Origin: Haloarcula sp. H-GB4
GTDB taxonomy: Archaea; Halobacteriota; Halobacteria; Halobacteriales; Haloarculaceae
Reading direction: 5' to 3'
DNA length: 64,000 nt
Assembly (NCBI RefSeq): GCF_030848575.1
Contig: NZ_JAVDDX010000001.1
Coordinates: 682,001-746,000, forward strand
The notes below the pieces were generated by a model. That model saw only the letters and a list, made by a program, of their open reading frames with translations, was not told the DNA's origin and did no database searches. The translations under genes and the position numbers were made by a program. Shown here in pieces: positions 42,133 to 51,025 of this stretch (position 1 is its first letter; each line of letters begins with the position of its first letter).

Positions 42133-43059
42133 TCACTCCGGCAGCAAATCCTGTAGCGTTGCCCGTATATCCTCGCTCCCGGGACTCTGTGGCACTTGCC
42201 CGAGTACGTCCTGTCCGAGTCGCTCCGTCGCCGCGCCGACTGAAAGCCTGTCCAAGAGCGATCCGTACTTCAGCGCCAGCCGCGGCGACACGTCGAACAG
42301 CAGGTCGCGCTTCCCGATGAGCGAGTGGGTGATCGACAGGATTTCGACGGCGTTGTCGACGTACTGCTGTCTGCTGTCGTCGTCACCGTAGCCAGCCAGT
42401 GAAGCCAGCAGGAACGCCTCCAGTTCTGCCTCCCGGTCGTGGAGCGCCGGCGGGTCCGAGAGCACGGTCGTTCCGTCGGGCCGTTCCGGGAGCATACTCC
42501 GGCGCGGCGCATACGAGAGGACAGCGCCGGTAGTGGGCGTGGTTGCAGCGGGTAGTGGCACGGCCAGGCGCTTCGATGGGTTCGTATCGGTGAAGACGAC
42601 GTGGAGGTTTGCTGGTTCGCCGCGTACCGGCTCGTCCCAGCCGTCAGGGCTGTGCTCGTAGCCGCGTCGGAGCGCTTCCCGGAGCGTTCGCTGAATCCGT
42701 CCGGACTCGCCCTGCAGTTCCAGGTGGAGTACGACGGGGCCGTCACCGCTCTCGTCGATGAGTGACCACAGGGTCGGAAGCGCGTCCGCAGCGCCGGCCG
42801 AAAGTTCGTAGCAGGCCGCGTCTTGTTCTGCGGCCAGCAGTCGGGCGAGCGTGCTGCCGCGCCAGCCGGTTAGGTCGGCCACGTAGAACCACGGGAGCGT
42901 GTGTATTGGGCCGACTGCAGCGTCACCGGCCACCGTATCGATAGTCGGCGGGACCGTTTCGAGATAGCGCTGGATAGTCGCTAGTTCGGGTGCAAAATAT
43001 TCGGTCGCCGCTGGGGGCAGGTCGGTTGTCCGGCGACGATGGTCGTCGACTGAAGCCAT
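42133..43059 (-). CDS. Uncharacterised haloarchaeal protein, AAA-like pattern without P-loop
   Basis: A 308-residue protein I do not recognise. ATG 43059 (MASVDDHRRRTTDLPP) is taken because the preceding in-frame residues are not haloarchaeal in composition. Alternating strand and helix segments such as GPIHTLPWFYVADLTGWRGSTLARLLA, GPVVLHLELQGESGRIQRTLREAL and ANLHVVFTDTNPSKRLAVPLP recall the core of an ATPase fold, but no Walker A motif exists. It ends with a helical, acidic C-terminus. It is convergent with the GTPase gene and divergent from hisD. Confidence 0.7.
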   Translation of the reverse strand: MASVDDHRRRTTDLPPAATEYFAPELATIQRYLETVPPTIDTVAGDAAVGPIHTLPWFYVADLTGWRGSTLARLLAAEQDAACYELSAGAADALPTLWSLIDESGDGPVVLHLELQGESGRIQRTLREALRRGYEHSPDGWDEPVRGEPANLHVVFTDTNPSKRLAVPLPAATTPTTGAVLSYAPRRSMLPERPDGTTVLSDPPALHDREAELEAFLLASLAGYGDDDSRQQYVDNAVEILSITHSLIGKRDLLFDVSPRLALKYGSLLDRLSVGAATERLGQDVLGQVPQSPGSEDIRATLQDLLPE

Positions 43060-43270
43060 ACCACCTGTAGGCCCGTGTGCCGGAAAATGGTGACGAGAGA
43101 ACGACTGACAGTGAGTCAAGCATTCGCGACTGGCGTGTCCGTCCCGACAGCCTCCGATTCCGAAGCCACTCCCGCCCGGCGAATCGGTCCCTCTCTCACG
43201 CACTCCGCTTCAGTGTCGTTTCTGACCAGCGAAGGGAAACCCGTTTTTTGCCCCGTCCCGAACCAAGGGT

Positions 43271-44539
43271 ATGAACGTACGGACGATAGCCGACTTAGGC
43301 CCCGACGAACGGGCCGCTTTCTTCGACCGCGACGCCGGTGTCGACGCCGTCAGAGACGATGTCCGCGATATTGTCTCGCAGGTCCACGAGGAGGGCGACG
43401 TGGCGCTTCGGCGATTCGCTGAGGAGTTCGACGATGTCTCAGTGGGCAACATCGACATCACGGACGCCACCGAGCGGGCCTACGAGGAAATCGACGACGA
43501 CGTGCGCGAAGCCATCGAGGACGCCGCGGCGAACATCCGTGCGTTCCACGAACGACAGGTCCCAGAGGACTGGCGTGACGACTTCGACGGGCGCGAACTG
43601 GGTCGCCGGTTCCGCCCGCTCGACAGCGCCGGCGTGTATGCCCCCGGCGGGACAGCAGCCTACCCCTCCAGCGCGCTGATGGGCGTCATCCCGGCGAAGG
43701 TCGCCGGCGTCGAGCACGTCGCCGTCGCCACCCCACCAGCCGAGGAGGTCAACCCTGTCACGCTGGCTGCCATCCACGTCGCCGGGGCCGACGCCGTCTA
43801 TCAGGTCGGCGGCGCACAGGCCATCGCAGCATTGGCCTACGGGACCGAAACCGTCAGCGCAACGGACATCGTCGTCGGCCCCGGCAACCGCTGGGTCACA
43901 GCGGCGAAGGCCGAGGTCCGTGGCGATGTGGCAATCGATTTCTTGGCCGGCCCCTCCGAAGTTATGGTCGTCGCCGACAGCGACGCGGACCCGGAACTGG
44001 TCGCGGCTGACCTCGTCGCACAGGCTGAACACGACGAGAACGCCTCTGTCGTTGCCGTCACCGACGACGAGACGCTTGCTGAGCAGGTCGTCGACGCCGT
44101 TGACAAGCAGGCCGACGGCCGGGAGCGTGAGGCAGTCATCCGCGCCGCACTGGACAACGACGCGTCTGGCGTCCTCCTCGCACGCTCGATGAGCGAAGCC
44201 GTCCTCTTCGCCGAGGAGTACGCCGCCGAACACCTCTCGATTCAGGCCGCCGACGACGAATCACTTCTTGAACGGATTCCTTCTGCCGGGTCCGTGTTCC
44301 TCGGTCCGTACAGCCCCGTTGCGGCCGGCGACTACGCGACTGGGACGAACCACGTCTTGCCGACCGGCGGCAGCGCCCGGGTCACCGGTGGTCTCTCCGT
44401 GGACACGTTCGTCCGGTCGACGACAGTCCAGCGCCTCTCCGAGGATTCGCTGGGCGACATCGCGGACACGATTACGACCCTCGCCGAAGCTGAAGGGCTG
44501 GACGCCCACGCTGAGAGCGTCCGCAAACGGTTCGAGTAG
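43271..44539 (+). CDS. hisD: Histidinol dehydrogenase
   Basis: Oxidises L-histidinol to L-histidine in two NAD-dependent steps, the last of histidine synthesis. The 422-residue length is normal. Landmarks include GVYAPGGTAAYPSSALMGVIPAKVAGV, YQVGGAQAIAALAYGTETV, VGPGNRWVTAAKAEV, DFLAGPSEVMVVAD, LVAQAEHDENASVVAVT (zinc ligands) and AEEYAAEHLSIQ with the catalytic Glu-His pair, then TGTNHVLPTGGSAR. It stands alone here, away from other his genes, as is usual in haloarchaea where his genes are scattered. Confidence 0.97.
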   Translation: MNVRTIADLGPDERAAFFDRDAGVDAVRDDVRDIVSQVHEEGDVALRRFAEEFDDVSVGNIDITDATERAYEEIDDDVREAIEDAAANIRAFHERQVPEDWRDDFDGRELGRRFRPLDSAGVYAPGGTAAYPSSALMGVIPAKVAGVEHVAVATPPAEEVNPVTLAAIHVAGADAVYQVGGAQAIAALAYGTETVSATDIVVGPGNRWVTAAKAEVRGDVAIDFLAGPSEVMVVADSDADPELVAADLVAQAEHDENASVVAVTDDETLAEQVVDAVDKQADGREREAVIRAALDNDASGVLLARSMSEAVLFAEEYAAEHLSIQAADDESLLERIPSAGSVFLGPYSPVAAGDYATGTNHVLPTGGSARVTGGLSVDTFVRSTTVQRLSEDSLGDIADTITTLAEAEGLDAHAESVRKRFE

Positions 44540-44665
44540 CTGCCACACCGGACAGCACAGTGGCCGTCAATACGGCGGTGTGAGCCCGCCGGTACTCCGG
44601 GTTTTCATCAGATGCGTGGGAAGGGCCACGCCGCGTCTGCGTTGTTGCCGAGTCATCGAATAGCC

Positions 44666-44704
44666 TGCCTGATAAGATGCCTGATATTACAGGTATCGAC
44701 ACCT
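44666..44704. repeat. Direct and inverted repeats upstream of phoD
   Basis: The 9-base word TGCCTGATA occurs at 44666-44674 and 44678-44686, a period of 12 bases, followed by AGGT (44691-44694) and ACCT (44701-44704) as a short inverted pair. They lie about 120-160 bases before the phoD start and upstream of its TATA-like TATTATAAA (44782-44790), so they could be binding sites of a phosphate-responsive regulator. No haloarchaeal phosphate box is being matched here. Confidence 0.35.
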
Positions 44705-44823
44705 ATTGTGCCCAGTGTATGCGTAATTTGTAATCCTGAAACAACATACTCGGAACGAAGAGACACGAATAGATCATATCAATATTATAAAACTTTAATC
44801 AGCGTCTGGGGCGGCAGTTAGTC

Positions 44824-47049
44824 GTGAGGCCCACGGACCTCCCCGAAATAGACACGACAGCACAGAACCGGCGAACGTTCATGCAGCGGACTGGTGGCGT
44901 TTCGCTGGCGGCTGTACTCGGACTGTCCGCCAACGCCAGTGCGATGGTGGACGACGACGGCAACTTCGAGTCGGACCCGTACACGCTAGGGGTCGCATCG
45001 GGCGACCCGCTCCCCGACTCCGTCATCATCTGGACGCGGCTCGCCCCGAACCCGCTCACAGCAGATGGTGCGATGCCGAGTGAGGCATTCGACGTCAAGT
45101 GGACGGTCGCCACCGACGAAGGGATGAGCGACATCGTCAACACCGGGACCGCGACTGCCGAACCGGACCACGCGCACACCGTCCACGTCGACGCAGACGG
45201 ACTTAAACCCGCTACCGAGTACTATTACCAGTTTACGTGCCGTGGCGAGACGAGTCCGGTTGGCCGGACCAAGACCGCGCCCGCCGCCGGCGCGTCCGTC
45301 GATGCGTTTCAGTTCGGCTTCGCCTCGTGTAACCGCTGGGTCGACGGCCACTACACAGCGTTCGGGGAGATGGCCGAAGACGAGCTCGACCTCATCGTCC
45401 ATCTGGGTGATTACATCTACGAGTACGGCATCGACGTTTCGGAATCACCCCGGGAAAAATCGCTCCCACAGGAATACAAGAAGGAGACGACGGACCTCGA
45501 CACCTACCGACTCCGCTATGGCCTCTACAAATCAGACCCGAATCTGCGAGCCGCTCACGCCAGCGCCCCGTGGCTCGTTACTCGTGACGACCACGAGGTC
45601 GACAATAACTGGGCAGGGGACGTTCCACAGGACCCCGACAAGCAATCTACCGAGGCGTTTATCCAGCGCCGCGCAGCGGCATTGAAAGCGTACTACGAGC
45701 ACCTGCCGTTCCGGATGGAACAAAAGCCTGACAACGCCAGTCAGAAGCTCTACAGATACTATGAGTTCGGCGACCTGCTCGATTTCAACGTTCTCGATAC
45801 GCGGCTCTATCGGTCCGACCAGGCCTGTGACGACGTGTTCAACAAGGTCGACTGTGCGGAGCGCTTTGAGGAGGACCGAACTATTCTCGGGGACGCACAG
45901 GAAGAGTGGTTGCTTGAGAATCTTTCGGCCACTGAGACTACATGGAATGTGCTGGCGAACCAGCTTCCCTTCGCAGCAATGGATTTCAAGCAGGGTCCCA
46001 AAGAAGGGTTCCGGACAGAGCAGTGGGATGGCTACGTTCCTGAGCAGAATCTGGTCAAAGCTGCGTTTGAGGAGGACGCCAACAACCCGGTGGTCATCAC
46101 TGGTGACTTCCACTCCCACTGGGCGAATACGGTTATCAGTGCCAAAGACGGCTCCAGCGAACCAGTCGGCGCGGAGTTTGTCGGGACGTCCATCTCGTCG
46201 GGCGGGAATGGCACCGACATGGACGACTTCGGCCGCCACGTCGTCACAGAGAACGACAACGTAGAGTACTACAACAATCAGCGCGGCTACGTTCGCTGTA
46301 CGGTCACGCCCGACAACTGGACGACAGAGTTTCAGGTGCTAGAGTACGTCGACGAGCCTGGTGCACCGATACGCACGGATGCGACGGTCGAACTCACGGC
46401 AGGCCAGCCCGGTATCCCCGCTGACAACCCGCTGATCCTCGCTGACTCTGTCGCCGTTGGCAACGGCAAGAACGGGACAGCAGAACTGACCGGTCGCTGG
46501 CTGGAGTCAGGACTCTCGGGCGGAGCGATGACTGTCTCCATTTCTGACCCAGAAGTCGCGACGATCACAGGCGTGACAGTTGCTGAACCATTCAGTATCT
46601 CTGAGACGGACGTTACCAGTGACGGGACGTCCGTTGATATCCGGTTTGCCGATGTGGAAAAGAATGCCCAGTCCGTTGTCGGTGGCACTGACACGCGACT
46701 TGCCACACTCGACATCCGCGGAGAGAGCGCCGGAACGGCTGACATCGAAGTGTCGGTCGATAGACTGGACGACGACAGCGGGACCTCGCTTGAAGCGAAC
46801 ACGGAATTGGGTGTCGTCATCGTCGGTCCGCCGCCGGTCACCGGGAGTACCGAGCCAACTGACCCCGACGGCGACGGGCTATTTGAGGATGTTAACGGCA
46901 ACGGTCGGGTAGACTACGATGACATCCAGTTGCTGTTCGACAGCTTTGACGACGACAGCGTCGCGCTCAATAAGACTGCGTACGACTTCAACGAGAACGG
47001 CAAGCTCGAATACGACGATATCGTCACGTTGTACAGCGAGGTCAACTGA
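44824..47049 (+). CDS. phoD: Tat-exported PhoD-type alkaline phosphatase with cohesin-like and dockerin-like C-terminus
   Basis: A 741-residue secreted phosphoesterase. The N-terminus has a Tat signal (NRRTFMQRTGG, twin Arg at 16-17). A PhoD N-terminal sandwich (about residues 55-150) precedes the metallophosphatase domain with DLIVHLGDYIYEYG, TRDDHEVDNNW and VITGDFHSHW. After about residue 540, a beta-sandwich of cohesin type (ADSVAVGNGKNGTAELTGRW to ANTELGVVIVG) is followed by two calcium-loop repeats, DPDGDGLFEDVNGNGRVDYDD and YDFNENGKLEYDD, as in dockerins. GTG 44824 is the only sensible start and has a TATA element about 35 bases upstream. It probably scavenges phosphate outside the cell. 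Confidence 0.9.
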   Translation: MRPTDLPEIDTTAQNRRTFMQRTGGVSLAAVLGLSANASAMVDDDGNFESDPYTLGVASGDPLPDSVIIWTRLAPNPLTADGAMPSEAFDVKWTVATDEGMSDIVNTGTATAEPDHAHTVHVDADGLKPATEYYYQFTCRGETSPVGRTKTAPAAGASVDAFQFGFASCNRWVDGHYTAFGEMAEDELDLIVHLGDYIYEYGIDVSESPREKSLPQEYKKETTDLDTYRLRYGLYKSDPNLRAAHASAPWLVTRDDHEVDNNWAGDVPQDPDKQSTEAFIQRRAAALKAYYEHLPFRMEQKPDNASQKLYRYYEFGDLLDFNVLDTRLYRSDQACDDVFNKVDCAERFEEDRTILGDAQEEWLLENLSATETTWNVLANQLPFAAMDFKQGPKEGFRTEQWDGYVPEQNLVKAAFEEDANNPVVITGDFHSHWANTVISAKDGSSEPVGAEFVGTSISSGGNGTDMDDFGRHVVTENDNVEYYNNQRGYVRCTVTPDNWTTEFQVLEYVDEPGAPIRTDATVELTAGQPGIPADNPLILADSVAVGNGKNGTAELTGRWLESGLSGGAMTVSISDPEVATITGVTVAEPFSISETDVTSDGTSVDIRFADVEKNAQSVVGGTDTRLATLDIRGESAGTADIEVSVDRLDDDSGTSLEANTELGVVIVGPPPVTGSTEPTDPDGDGLFEDVNGNGRVDYDDIQLLFDSFDDDSVALNKTAYDFNENGKLEYDDIVTLYSEVN

Positions 47050-47111
47050 GTTGGAGCGGGTCCCCCTGTGCCGGCGTCACTGTTAACACGTTCGGGCGTC
47101 CACGTAAGTGT

Positions 47112-47486
47112 ATGAGCAGCACAGCGGACGACGGCGATCCGAACTTCGGGGGCGAGGACGTTGCCGTCACCGAGCAGGCAGCAGGAGAGGCGCTGGACCT
47201 CCTCGAAAGCGAAGGCATGGACATCGAAGAATCCGGGCTCCGTCTGTACGTCCAGCAAGGCGGCTGTGCCGGCCTCTCCTACGGGATGCGGTTCGAACAC
47301 GCACCTGAGGAAGACGACGAGGTGTTCGAGCGCAACGGACTCCGCGTGTTCGTCGACGACGCCAGCATCGACTATATCGAAGGGTCAGTCCTCGACTACG
47401 AGGGCGGCCTGCAGGGGGCCGGGTTCCACGTCCAGAACCCGAACGTGGTCAGCGAATGCGGTTGTGGCGAGTCCTTCCGGACGTAG
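47112..47486 (+). CDS. A-type iron-sulfur carrier (HesB/IscA/ErpA)
   Basis: A 124-residue Fe-S cluster assembly carrier. After an acidic haloarchaeal N-terminal extension, VTEQAAGEALDLLESEGM leads to GLRLYVQQGGCAGLSYGMRF with the first conserved Cys, and the C-terminal CGCGESF contributes the other two. These three Cys bind a [2Fe-2S] or [4Fe-4S] cluster that is passed on to apoproteins. It converges directly on the dodecin gene, with no spacer between the two stops. Confidence 0.94.
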   Translation: MSSTADDGDPNFGGEDVAVTEQAAGEALDLLESEGMDIEESGLRLYVQQGGCAGLSYGMRFEHAPEEDDEVFERNGLRVFVDDASIDYIEGSVLDYEGGLQGAGFHVQNPNVVSECGCGESFRT

Positions 47487-47687
47487 TTACTCTTCGAGCT
47501 CGAACGCCACGACAACCTCAGCCTGGTACTCGCGGCCTTCGACGCCTGCAATTTCGACGCCGAGTTCCTCAACCTCGACCCACTTGAGATTGTCCAGTGT
47601 CGCCTCCGCACGCTCGATCGCGTCGTCGGCGGCTTTGTCGAAGCTTTCCGGACTGGTCCCGATGAGTGTGATCTTTTTGAAAACCAT
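47487..47687 (-). CDS. Dodecin (flavin-binding)
   Basis: A 66-residue dodecameric flavin-binding protein. [19 protein letters not shown] and the following [18 protein letters not shown] place the Trp that stacks on the flavin ring, and [15 protein letters not shown] supplies the Gln that hydrogen-bonds it. In Halobacterium dodecin stores riboflavin and lumichrome and quenches their photochemistry. Its stop codon abuts that of the Fe-S carrier gene. Confidence 0.95.
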   Translation of the reverse strand: MVFKKITLIGTSPESFDKAADDAIERAEATLDNLKWVEVEELGVEIAGVEGREYQAEVVVAFELEE

Positions 47688-47734
47688 TTGCGTGCCATTC
47701 GTTCACACAGCGATGTGATAAAAGTACGGACAGG

Positions 47735-48394
47735 TCACTGAGACTGCCGGTTCAGCAGCGTCTCGACGTGGCCGACCACGTCGGTAAGGTGTGCCGTCCC
47801 CCAGATAGCCACGATAATGGCTCCGATCGTATCGAACACGAGATCGAGCATCGTGTCGGTGAGCCCGAACTGTGTCAGAATCGTGTCGTTCCCGGTCGCC
47901 GAGGCGGCAAGCGTAATCGAGAACTCGATGACCTCCCAGAACACACCGAAAGCCATCACGAACAGGAGGAGGAACACGAACATGAACCGCGAGGGAATCG
48001 AGATTTCGTCGGTGTGCTCGTCGAGCGCGCGAACCGTCGTGTACCCGACCGCGGCGACGACTGACGACGAGAGAGCGTGGGTGAAGTGGTCCCACCACCA
48101 TATCGTGACGTAGAAATTCTCCTCGGCCCCCGGAAGGCCAACAGTTCCGAGCGCGTGGAAGAACGCTGCGGAGGTAATCCACAGGGTCAATGCTGGGTCG
48201 AGCGCGATACCGTAGTCCCGTTCCAGTAGCGCCGGGAGTTGTGTGACGATGATGGCGACGCCCGAATTGACGATGATACCGACGTTGCCCCGCTCGATAC
48301 CGACCGCGAATAGGCCGATGAGGGCAATCGACAGACTTCGCGACAGCCGTTGCTGTGTTGCCGTACTGATGCTGAAGCGGTCACGGACCCTCAT
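47735..48394 (-). CDS. DUF2238/YjdF-like membrane protein
   Basis: A 219-residue protein with about six hydrophobic helices. The segment YVTIWWWDHFTHALSSSVVAAVGY, with a charged WDHFTH in a helix, and FVMAFGVFWEVIEF followed by TDTMLDLVFDTIGAIIVAI match the D-H...E...D...D polar pattern of the DUF2238 family. Those buried acidic and His residues suggest ion or metal handling, but no function is known. ATG 48394 overlaps the stop of the upstream membrane protein gene (ATGA). It reaches the 3' region of dodecin on the same strand. Confidence 0.72.
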   Translation of the reverse strand: MRVRDRFSISTATQQRLSRSLSIALIGLFAVGIERGNVGIIVNSGVAIIVTQLPALLERDYGIALDPALTLWITSAAFFHALGTVGLPGAEENFYVTIWWWDHFTHALSSSVVAAVGYTTVRALDEHTDEISIPSRFMFVFLLLFVMAFGVFWEVIEFSITLAASATGNDTILTQFGLTDTMLDLVFDTIGAIIVAIWGTAHLTDVVGHVETLLNRQSQ

Positions 48395-49011
48395 ACGTCC
48401 GGCTGGACCTCCTCTGGAAGGCGGCTGGTCCCAGCCTGCCGGCGGACGTAGTATGCGAAAACCACACCGGCACCGATGCCGGCGATGGTCGACGCGACGA
48501 ACTCCCACATCACCGCTTCCTCGATGACGTGTTCGGACACCGTTGGGTCGATGATGAAGGTGGTCCCGAGAAACTGGTCGGCTACCCAGCGGACGACTGC
48601 CCAGGCGCCGGCGGTAGCCATCGTGGTGATGGCGACGAAGACAACGGCGAACCGAGGCGTCATCCGGACAGGGGTAAAGAGCTGGAGTTCGACAGCGAGA
48701 ATGAGCGCGATGGCGGCAACCGAGAGGTACGTGGCGAGATTACCAGTCATCGAGAGCGTCGCAAACAGACGGCCGACAACGGGCGACGCCGCCAGCAAGA
48801 GGATTTCCCAGGGGAGCATGGCGTCCCGGTTGCGCAATAGCACCGGCGGAAACAGCGCCAGCGCCGCGACAGCGGCCGCGAATCCGGCCCACAACAAGTC
48901 GGCCTGAACAGCACTTGTCACTGAAACGGCTGCGAGCATAGCGACGATGCACCACGCCGCGAGGGCGTTGACGCGCTTGTCCCGGAGCAACCGCGCTACG
49001 TCTCGGCTCAT
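48391..49011 (-). CDS. Membrane protein, partner of the DUF2238-like gene
   Basis: A 206-residue protein with six or so hydrophobic segments (LAAWCIVAMLAAVSVTSAV, LATYLSVAAIALILAVEL, FAVVFVAITTMATAGAW, FVASTIAGIGAGVVFAYYV). In the last part, VSEHVIEEAVMWEFVAS carries charged residues in a helix similar to the WEVIEF helix of its partner, so it may be a distant relative. Four-base overlap of the two genes points to a complex of both products. No known function. Confidence 0.65.
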   Translation of the reverse strand: MSRDVARLLRDKRVNALAAWCIVAMLAAVSVTSAVQADLLWAGFAAAVAALALFPPVLLRNRDAMLPWEILLLAASPVVGRLFATLSMTGNLATYLSVAAIALILAVELQLFTPVRMTPRFAVVFVAITTMATAGAWAVVRWVADQFLGTTFIIDPTVSEHVIEEAVMWEFVASTIAGIGAGVVFAYYVRRQAGTSRLPEEVQPDV

Positions 49012-49071
49012 ATTATCTGGTGAATCCCAACTGGAAAAACCCTATCGACCGATGCCGGCGGCGTGGGCTGT

Positions 49072-49986
49072 TCAGATAGCTCCATACGCCATGGCATACG
49101 CGAGCGCAGCGATGGTCACTGCCGCAAGCCCCGTCACGACCGTCTCCAGCCAGTCGACGCCGTCACTGAACGGCCGAGTCGGCGCGCCGACGACGCCCAG
49201 TGCGAGGACGCTGAACACGAAGTGCGCCGACTGTTCAAGGGTCGGTGCGGGCATGAACAGGACGGCTGCTGCATACCCCAGTCCCAGCGCTGCCCGTGGA
49301 CGGACGAGCCCCGTCAGCGTGTAGCCGCGGAGGTGGACGTACGTCCATACAGCGAGCCACACTGTCGCAAGTTCGATAGCGAACGCCGCCAGCAGGTGCG
49401 TCGTCGGGTCGGGGTGGAGTATCACCCGCTCGGCGACGAGGGTCACGTCGAAGGGGTAGAAGAACGGGGGCGGACCGCCGGTGAAGAGGTCGCCGAACGG
49501 GTGGCTGAGGAGTCCCAGTAGCGCCAGTACGGTCACCGTCTGGGGGCTGATATCGCGTGACTGTGCGACTGTAGCCACACCCAGCACAGCCAGAACGAAC
49601 ACGAGCATCACGAGCCCTGCGACGGGGCCGCTGACTGCGCCCGTGAGAACGGTCAGTGCGACGCCGATGGACAGCGCGCCGGCTCGGGCAGTCCGTGAGT
49701 TACTTGCCCAGAGGCCGGCCGCGGCGGCGAGTGCCGTCCCTAACAGAAGCGAGTGTGTCGGCCCGCGGTGGACGACGTTCGCGGTCTCCCAGAAGCCGTC
49801 TGCCGTCAGATTCTCGGCGGCCCCGACGAGTAGCCCGAAGGGGGCGTAGACGATATCCACGTCGGGAACTGCGGCGAACAGGCCGGCGATGACGCCCAAC
49901 TGGACCGCTCGCTCGCGGGAGAGCCCCAGCCACCACGCGGCGAGGGCTCCGAGGGCGAACGCGAATAGTGCGTGCCCGACGAACAT
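49072..49986 (-). CDS. YdjM-family (DUF457) membrane-bound metal-dependent hydrolase
   Basis: A 304-residue protein with 8 or more hydrophobic helices. The YdjM signature is complete: MFVGHALFAFALGAL, GLFAAVPDVDIVYAP, NVVHRGPTHSLLLGTAL and LGLLSHPFGDLFTGG, with conserved His and Asp residues that would bind metal at the membrane surface. Bacterial YdjM is LexA-controlled, but its substrate is unknown; a phospholipid or other lipid substrate is often suggested. No LexA exists in archaea. Gene follows an MscS-type gene on the same strand after 67 bases. Confidence 0.85.
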   Translation of the reverse strand: MFVGHALFAFALGALAAWWLGLSRERAVQLGVIAGLFAAVPDVDIVYAPFGLLVGAAENLTADGFWETANVVHRGPTHSLLLGTALAAAAGLWASNSRTARAGALSIGVALTVLTGAVSGPVAGLVMLVFVLAVLGVATVAQSRDISPQTVTVLALLGLLSHPFGDLFTGGPPPFFYPFDVTLVAERVILHPDPTTHLLAAFAIELATVWLAVWTYVHLRGYTLTGLVRPRAALGLGYAAAVLFMPAPTLEQSAHFVFSVLALGVVGAPTRPFSDGVDWLETVVTGLAAVTIAALAYAMAYGAI

Positions 49987-50053
49987 ACCTCGAGTAAGAT
50001 GTCGATAGGCTTAAACACCACGTGTGAACGGGTAGCGCGGCACTTGACCCCGC

Positions 50054-50587
50054 TCAGGACTCTGAGCCGACCTTCGTCCAGCGTTCTTCGATAGCCGCGT
50101 TCGCTCTGACGACAGTGTCACCGTCGACACGGAACCGTGTCTTCCGGAGTTCGATGGCGGCTACCTCTCCGGTGGTGTCGCCGGCTTTGACGGTGTCGCC
50201 AGGGTTGAAATCGGGATCTCGGAGGAGGTAAACGCCAGCAACAGCGTCCTTGATCATCTCCGAGAGCGCGTACGAGACGCCAAGCGCGAGGAATCCCGTT
50301 GCAGTTCCAAGGGACGCGGCGATGGCGGTCAGGCCGACGATAGAGAGGAACGACAGCGCCACACCAAACCACAGGAACACGAGTACGATCACCGACAAAA
50401 ACTGTCGGTACACGGGCGATTCGCCGGGCAGCGACCGCTTCAGAACGGCCCGGACGACGAACATGATAGCCTTGATGCCGACTGCAGCGATCGCAAGAAA
50501 GACGAACGCGGTTATGAGGCGCGGGAGTGCGTCAACAACGTTCGTGACTAGCTGTTCAAGCGCTCGATTGATGACACCGACTTGCAC
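50054..50587 (-). CDS. MscS-type mechanosensitive channel, short form
   Basis: A 177-residue protein with three N-terminal helices (PRLITAFVFLAIAAVGIKAIMFVV, FLSVIVLVFLWFGVALSFL, and pore helix ATGFLALGVSYALSEMIKDAVAGVYLL) and a short MscS beta domain (FNPGDTVKAGDTTGEVAAIELRKTRFRVDGDTVV). It lacks the C-terminal alpha/beta domain of full MscS (about 280 residues), although the Gly/Ala-rich pore helix is recognisable. It may form a small-conductance osmotic release channel. A second, full-size MscS lies 3 kb away. Confidence 0.86.
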   Translation of the reverse strand: MQVGVINRALEQLVTNVVDALPRLITAFVFLAIAAVGIKAIMFVVRAVLKRSLPGESPVYRQFLSVIVLVFLWFGVALSFLSIVGLTAIAASLGTATGFLALGVSYALSEMIKDAVAGVYLLRDPDFNPGDTVKAGDTTGEVAAIELRKTRFRVDGDTVVRANAAIEERWTKVGSES

Positions 50588-50611
50588 GCCGGATGATGAA
50601 GAGAGAGGCCC

Positions 50612-50944
50612 CTAAGTGTTGGCGTCAGCTGACACAGCTGTGTCGCCGGGGTGACGGACCACCTCGTAGTCGCCGTCTTCGGTGATCCCGATAACGGCCC
50701 AGTCATAGGATACGTCGAGCCGATTGAGACGGCGGCTGAGTTGCGTCGCATCGCCCGTACGTGTGACGAAACAGCGCAAATCGCCGCCGTCAGGTATTGG
50801 GTCCTGCGAATCGAGCACTGAGACAGTGACGACGCGCCAGTCGCGTTCCGCTCGCAGTTCGGTGCCAGTGCGCGACACGGTGTATCCGAGGTCATCGAAT
50901 ATCGACCGGGCCTGCTCGTCGAGTGATGTGGTAACGGCCCCCAT
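50612..50944 (-). CDS. Haloarchaeal DUF7116-like protein
   Basis: A 110-residue protein. ATG 50944 gives MGAVTTSLDEQARSIFDDLGYTV, similar to a small haloarchaeal family whose members continue ELRAERDWRVVTVS and end with a short strand such as YDWAVIGITEDGDYEVVRHPG. It looks like one alpha/beta domain of restriction-endonuclease-like or ACT-like pattern, but I see no catalytic residues. It follows the short MscS gene closely (24 bases), so an operon is possible. The DUF name is from memory and tentative. Confidence 0.65.
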   Translation of the reverse strand: MGAVTTSLDEQARSIFDDLGYTVSRTGTELRAERDWRVVTVSVLDSQDPIPDGGDLRCFVTRTGDATQLSRRLNRLDVSYDWAVIGITEDGDYEVVRHPGDTAVSADANT

Positions 50945-51025
50945 CTGAGATCCAGTACCACTGGCTATCTGATAAACGTTCCCACTAGCCACCTGGTTGA
51001 TAGGTCGCCCGCTCAGACCTGACTG

